Shown here: positions 59,807 to 64,000 of the stretch, one piece after another
Position numbering within the stretch: position 1 is the stretch's first letter
Layout of the letters: every line of letters begins with the position of its first letter
Origin: Craterostigma plantagineum
Lineage: Eukaryota; Streptophyta; Magnoliopsida; Lamiales; Linderniaceae
Direction of reading: 5' to 3'
Length of the DNA stretch: 64,000 nt
NCBI GenBank assembly: GCA_027422505.1
Contig: JAPQWV010000364.1
Span: 310,001-374,000 of the forward strand
The notes under the pieces: generated by a model
What the model was told of the DNA's origin: nothing
Databases searched by the model: none
What the model saw: the letters and a program-made list of their open reading frames with translations, nothing else
Position numbers and translations under genes: made by a program

Positions 59807-60963
59807 TCATCGGTGATTCCAAGCCCTTCCACGACCACGGCCTATGTGTTGCATTCCTCCTCCCCTTCTTCCACCGCCGCGCCCTTCGTTGAAATTGGCA
59901 GGCAAAATCTCAGCCGAAGATTGTGCGTTTTGACTGTTTTGCCCTCCTCTTCCAAGTGCTTGTAAGCCAATCTGAAGCTGCAATAAGTTCATCAAATCTG
60001 GACCGATCCCTTGAGTCCAAGGTTGAATCATCGGCGAAAAATTCCCAAAGTTCAACTGAGGGTTGAAGTTCATTGGCATTCCTTGGAACATTGTGTTGGT
60101 CTGCGTAGGCGTTTGATATGATGGAAAGGACGGATTTTGCTGCATCCCAAGCATTGCGTGGGGCCCACTTTGTAGGTTTACGCCAATAGGCATCGGCCAA
60201 TTACCATTACTAAGGAGAGCAGAAGAAGAACTGTGTGTTTGAGCTTGTCGAGGAGCTTGAGCAAACGTTGGCGCCCCATTACCCATGTGATTCTTAGATG
60301 AAGATGACGACGAGACTTGTCGATCTTGAGTAGAAGTTCTTTCCTTGCAATCTTGACTTTGGTACCACTTTTTGCTTTGGTTATTTCGCCTATTTGGACC
60401 GAAGTTAGATTCGCCCGTTCCTCGCTTCTTCATCTTGAGCATCTTTCTGTGCTCTGCTTCCTTTTCGTCATCAGAAAATTCGTCGTCTTCCGAGAGCTCT
60501 TCGTCGTACTCGTTGGAAGCATCGTAGCCTTTTTTGTACAAATTCTCGTCGCCCAAAACATGGCTGGCAAATTCCCGGACGTAAGAGACCGCAGTGCCTT
60601 GTTGGACGTCTGAGGGAACTTCGCTCTCTGAGTTGTACCTTACGATGTAATAAGGTTTCTTGACTTGCCCGAATATTTCGTCGACTATCCCGAGGGGCTC
60701 TCTTGTCTCTGTTATCCATAGGATCGAACCCTCGTTGAGTGGATCGTGTTTCTCAAACCCTTCGACAATAACTTGGGCACCAATCATCTGTCCAATTGAA
60801 AAACAATCATACAAAAATAAATTAAGGTCACAACTCGACTTATCAAGCAGTTTCATCTTCCGACGGTGAAAAAACTTACAGAAAAGATTGTTCCAACAGG
60901 CTGTGTTTGATGATGAGGCTGTAGGGCCACATTGACTGATGGAACAGGTGGAAGAACCTTCAG

Positions 60964-61040
<77 letters not shown>

Positions 61041-62524
61041 AAGCTACTTTGTTAGAATGGGGGCAAGTGCAATAGAATGTCCAAGATACAAACAAACTCC
61101 AGTTAGCAAAATCCCTGAAGGAACTAGAGTTAGCAAAACAATGCAAAGGGGGCATGAATTGGATTGATATGGCATTCTTCTTCTTCAAACACACGAGAAA
61201 CATTGTAAGTTTCAACATACTGAACATGTCTGGTTAGCAATAGTTCAAGCTATTGTGAGGGCCTATCTGATTTTCCATGCCGTAGGATCGTGATAACAGA
61301 AAAAAAGGGCAAAAACGAATTCTTAACAGCATCAATTACCTGGATCTCATTTACGGATCTGATTGGTCCACACACAGCATTATCATCGCCATCCTCGTCG
61401 TCACTCCATGCAACCATCTCCTCAGCATCATCAGACAACATAATTTCACCTTCTTCGATGTCGCTTGTTTTATCAGTAGCAGCTTTCTTATTCTTCACTT
61501 TCTTTCCACGAATAGTTGCTTTACTATCTTCCCCTTCGCCCTCAGATTCACTGCTTGAAGACGCAGATGAGGACGAGGAAGAACTCTCACTTTCAGATTC
61601 CTCATCACTATCATTCTCAATGTCGCCATCTCTAGAAGCTTCGGTTATCAGACTTGCCCTGTTATTACCCACAGTGTTGTGAAGCATGGAGGATTCAGCA
61701 ACATGGCTTACCAAGTTATTACCATGAGAGTCGAGTCTTTCAACATTGGATACCCCATTTAAACTTACTCTCCCAAGACATTCCTCCACAAAATTACTCA
61801 AACCTCTCGATTCTCGATCAGAGCCTACAACCCTCAAACTCGACTCGACATTCGCGCTACCATCGATTGTGTTTTCCTTTACTGCTCCCAGACACAATAA
61901 GGGTTCTGTATTTTCTCTCAGATTTTCTTCACCGTTCTTGCAAACTCCATCAACAGCAGCTTCACCACCTTCAGGCAAAACAATAGAATCTCGATTGCCG
62001 CCCAAATCAGCCATGTTCAAATTGCCAGATATACCACGGTTTTCTTCCCCTAACCAGTTGTCGATGAAGTCAAAATCAAGAAACGAATCCGTGAAAGCTG
62101 ATAACTCGTCAAGCTCTGATTGAGAGGTGTTAAGCGGATTGCTTTGTGTCAACTGTGGAAAAGTTTCGAGCTTTTTTCCTTCCTTCAGATTCTTATCATC
62201 GCCAGCTCCCTCGTTACTGTGGCTGTCACGGCAGAAAGAAAAGGCCAAAAAAAAAAAGTAAGCGCAATATATCTCTCTCTAACTTCATAAATTCACACTT
62301 TCAGCAACTCTTTCTAAGCACAACAAGACGATGATTTCTCCTTACAATCCTAATTTCGTCATGCGCTTCTCTGCATTCCAGCCGATACGAATCCACCTTC
62401 ACTTCTTCTATTAGCCAACGCTGAGCTCCAAATCGAGCGTAGAGAGTCCTACAAAGTGAAAGAAGTGAAAAAACAAAAAAAAACAGCTGCGAAAAAAGAG
62501 CAACCTGAAAGAGAACCATCCCAT
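59807..62524 (-). CDS. NAF1: NAF1, H/ACA snoRNP assembly factor
   Basis: Four exons on the minus strand (62524-62505, 62222-61340, 60957-60880, 60787-59807) join to 653 codons. The acidic, serine-rich N-terminal half ends in SDIEEGEIMLSDD. The central Gar1-like domain runs from LPPVPSVNVALQP through SILWITETREPLGIVDEIFG to KKPYYIVRYN. The C terminus is Gln/Asn/Ser-rich and ends in RGGGRRGGG and GRGRGR RNA-binding repeats. NAF1 brings dyskerin to H/ACA RNAs in the nucleus and is later replaced by GAR1. The first coding exon is only 20 bases (MGWFSF plus two bases); it is inferred from splice sites and phase. Intron 2 contains a long GA repeat. Confidence 0.9.
60967..61036. repeat. (GA)n microsatellite in NAF1 intron 2
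   Basis: About 35 uninterrupted GA units. On the coding strand it is a CT tract that ends just before the acceptor of exon 3 (60957), so it forms the polypyrimidine tract of that intron. Confidence 0.93.
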
Positions 62525-63069
62525 TCCTTCAGAACCATGTGTTCACCTAAATTGATCTTACAGATAACGACCCACGGCCGGCGGACGACGACGACGGCGG
62601 ACGCAGCTGTATGAAGGCCGTTGTGGACTGTGGTTGCTTCTGCTGACTAGGCTAGGACAGTGTTGTAGGGTTTTAGCTAACAGCGGGCTTAACAAAGCCC
62701 AATGACGGGTCGGGTCGAACTGAAAAACGGACAAACCCGACTAGTCTGGGTTTTGTTAGCGGGCCTTCCTAAACCTTACTTAGCCGGTCCTCAAATTGCT
62801 TTATTCTAAAACTTGGGTCCTACTATTACATTTTTCAAAAAATTTTCTCAAATTGCTAGTCTATACTTTTTTATTTAAGTCGGGTCTTAGGATAAACTGT
62901 CATTGGTATGTCAAGTTAAATTAAATAATAATTAGTATTAAATAGTTAGAAAACCACTCACTACGTGGTATTTTTATATTCTTCATTTTGCCCTTCTATT
63001 TTTAGTTAATTTATAATTAATATAAATGTATTAATTTGAGTGTGCAAATAAACTAATATGTTTTATTAA
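62525..63069. other. NAF1 5' flank and AT-rich intergenic DNA
   Basis: Apart from the promoter motifs at 62666-62701, no gene is seen. Confidence 0.5.
62666..62701 (-). promoter_or_regulatory. Telo-box and site II motif of the NAF1 promoter
   Basis: On the minus strand AAACCCTA lies at 62673-62666 and TGGGCT at 62701-62696, about 140-180 bases upstream of the NAF1 ATG. This pair is a known hallmark of plant ribosome-biogenesis promoters and fits NAF1's role. Confidence 0.6.
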
Positions 63070-63595
63070 GAGCATCTCCAACCATACTCCATAACCCAAA
63101 AATGGAGTAAAATTACTCCAACCGTACTCCAAATAAAATCCCATAATGCGTTTCACTGTTTCTCTTTCCTCATTCCAACGCATCTATGTGTTTCCCTATC
63201 CCCAAAAGCGTTTGCATTTTGATATTTACATTTAAGTCATTTTATTTTATTTTATTTGTTAAAGACTCATATAAAAACAAACAAATAAAAAAAGTACATA
63301 GAAAGTTGTGTTTTTGGTATCCAAGTCTATATATCTGTTTTTATTTATGCAAAATTCATTGAAGGTTTTTTTATTTATTTCTACATTTGTTATATAATAG
63401 CTCAAATATTGTTTTGAAAAATTTGGAAAAATATGTGGGGTAGTATTGAAAAGTTGTAAAAGCTGGTCTGGAGTGAATATTACAAAAATAATCTTTGAGT
63501 ATGAGAATGAGTTTAACGATTGGAGAAGAATTACTGCATTTTGAGTTTGAGTATGCGTTTGAGTTTGGGAATGATTTTATCGGTTGGAGATGGTC
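63070..63595. mobile_element. Tourist-like (PIF/Harbinger) MITE
   Basis: Terminal repeats gagcatctccaacc and ggttggagatggtc are inverted with 13 of 14 matches. The element is flanked by TAA on both sides (63067-63069 and 63596-63598), the 3-bp duplication of PIF/Harbinger elements. It is 526 bases long and non-coding. Confidence 0.78.
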
Positions 63596-64000
63596 TAAGG
63601 GAAAGATGCTCAAAGTAATCACCTTTTAATTGATTTGATGTGTCGTTTATTACAACTGGCACACCCTATGCATGTGTGCATAAAATAAAAAATAATGTGG
63701 ATGTTATTTGTATTAATAATTTAATATTTATTTAATAAAAAAGTAAACATACTAAATATAGAAATGAGCAGTTTTTATGTGGCTAGGAATTGAATCTGTT
63801 ATGCTTATTTTTAATTAATATTTTAGTATAAAATTGACACACCAATTGATTTTGAAACAATTACTATGTGGGTCTCTCACCTAATAAAATAGAAATATTT
63901 TACCAATGATATTGTTAATATATTACAATTATATCCTCAAATCTATTTGCTTATATATAATAAAATTAAATGTCTTTCTATTTTATTAAGGGTGGGAGGC
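63596..64000. other. AT-rich right end of the window with a dispersed repeat
   Basis: The last 150 bases (accaatgatattgttaat, then tatcctcaaatctat, then ttctattttattaaggg) resemble 1675-1800, so a repeat family occurs at both ends of the window. No gene is seen. Confidence 0.5.

Noticed and set aside
62246..62248. Start of NAF1 at a TTG codon
   Set aside because: Plant nuclear genes rarely start at TTG. A spliced 20-base exon with ATG gives the correct phase.
1..64000. tRNA, rRNA or other structured RNA genes
   Set aside because: Reading by eye I found no cloverleaf-like gene with internal A and B boxes and no rRNA sequence. A covariance-model search would be needed to exclude short ncRNAs.

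Overview
The window is nuclear DNA from a flowering plant. The genes have many short introns with GT-AG borders, the proteins belong to plant families (RUG3, NAT transporters, hybrid proline-rich proteins, PEX22, HAC acetyltransferases), and the spaces between genes are filled with LTR retrotransposons, Mutator-like elements and hAT/Tourist MITEs. Gene structure and protein similarity point to a eudicot; an asterid is only a guess.

Layout. 1-1231 is an LTR-retrotransposon remnant, and 2116-2805 is a hAT-type MITE with an exact 8-bp target duplication. 3336-5834 (+) is a six-exon RUG3-like RCC1 gene with a cluster of site II promoter motifs. 6515-7138 (-) is a hybrid proline-rich protein. 8551-21769 is a 13.2-kb Ty3/Gypsy element on the minus strand, probably Tat lineage, with nearly identical LTRs, a damaged pol, and two related antisense gene modules between pol and the 3' LTR. 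21847-31752 (-) is a HAC1-type histone acetyltransferase gene that keeps its intron/exon layout but carries a dozen or more frameshifts, a stop codon, a 24-bp homopolymer in a catalytic exon and a 1.8-kb gag-only LTR element (26177-28013) inside a coding exon. Its upstream side holds a second hAT MITE (31878-32487), a Pack-MULE with fragments of at least two kinase genes (33254-34641) and a 5.2-kb foldback Mutator-like element made of inverted tandem arrays (34760-39972). A broken GRF zinc-finger gene lies near 40810-41192.

From 42316 rightward the window is gene-rich: a nucleobase-ascorbate transporter (+), a small cupin (-), a divergently arranged lycopene-cyclase-like FAD protein (+), a 258-aa single-membrane-span protein (+), PEX22 (+), a TLS1/C9orf78 homologue (-) and NAF1 (-). 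I assembled exon chains for these; every chain stays open from ATG to stop. The last 1.5 kb is AT-rich and includes a Tourist-like MITE.

The genes do not form a pathway. They are housekeeping genes: mitochondrial RNA splicing (RUG3), peroxisome import receptor recycling (PEX22), spliceosome-linked TLS1 and H/ACA snoRNP assembly (NAF1). Several carry TGGGCY site II motifs and NAF1 also has a telo-box. The left and middle of the window are dominated by nested and adjacent transposon insertion around a dead HAC copy.
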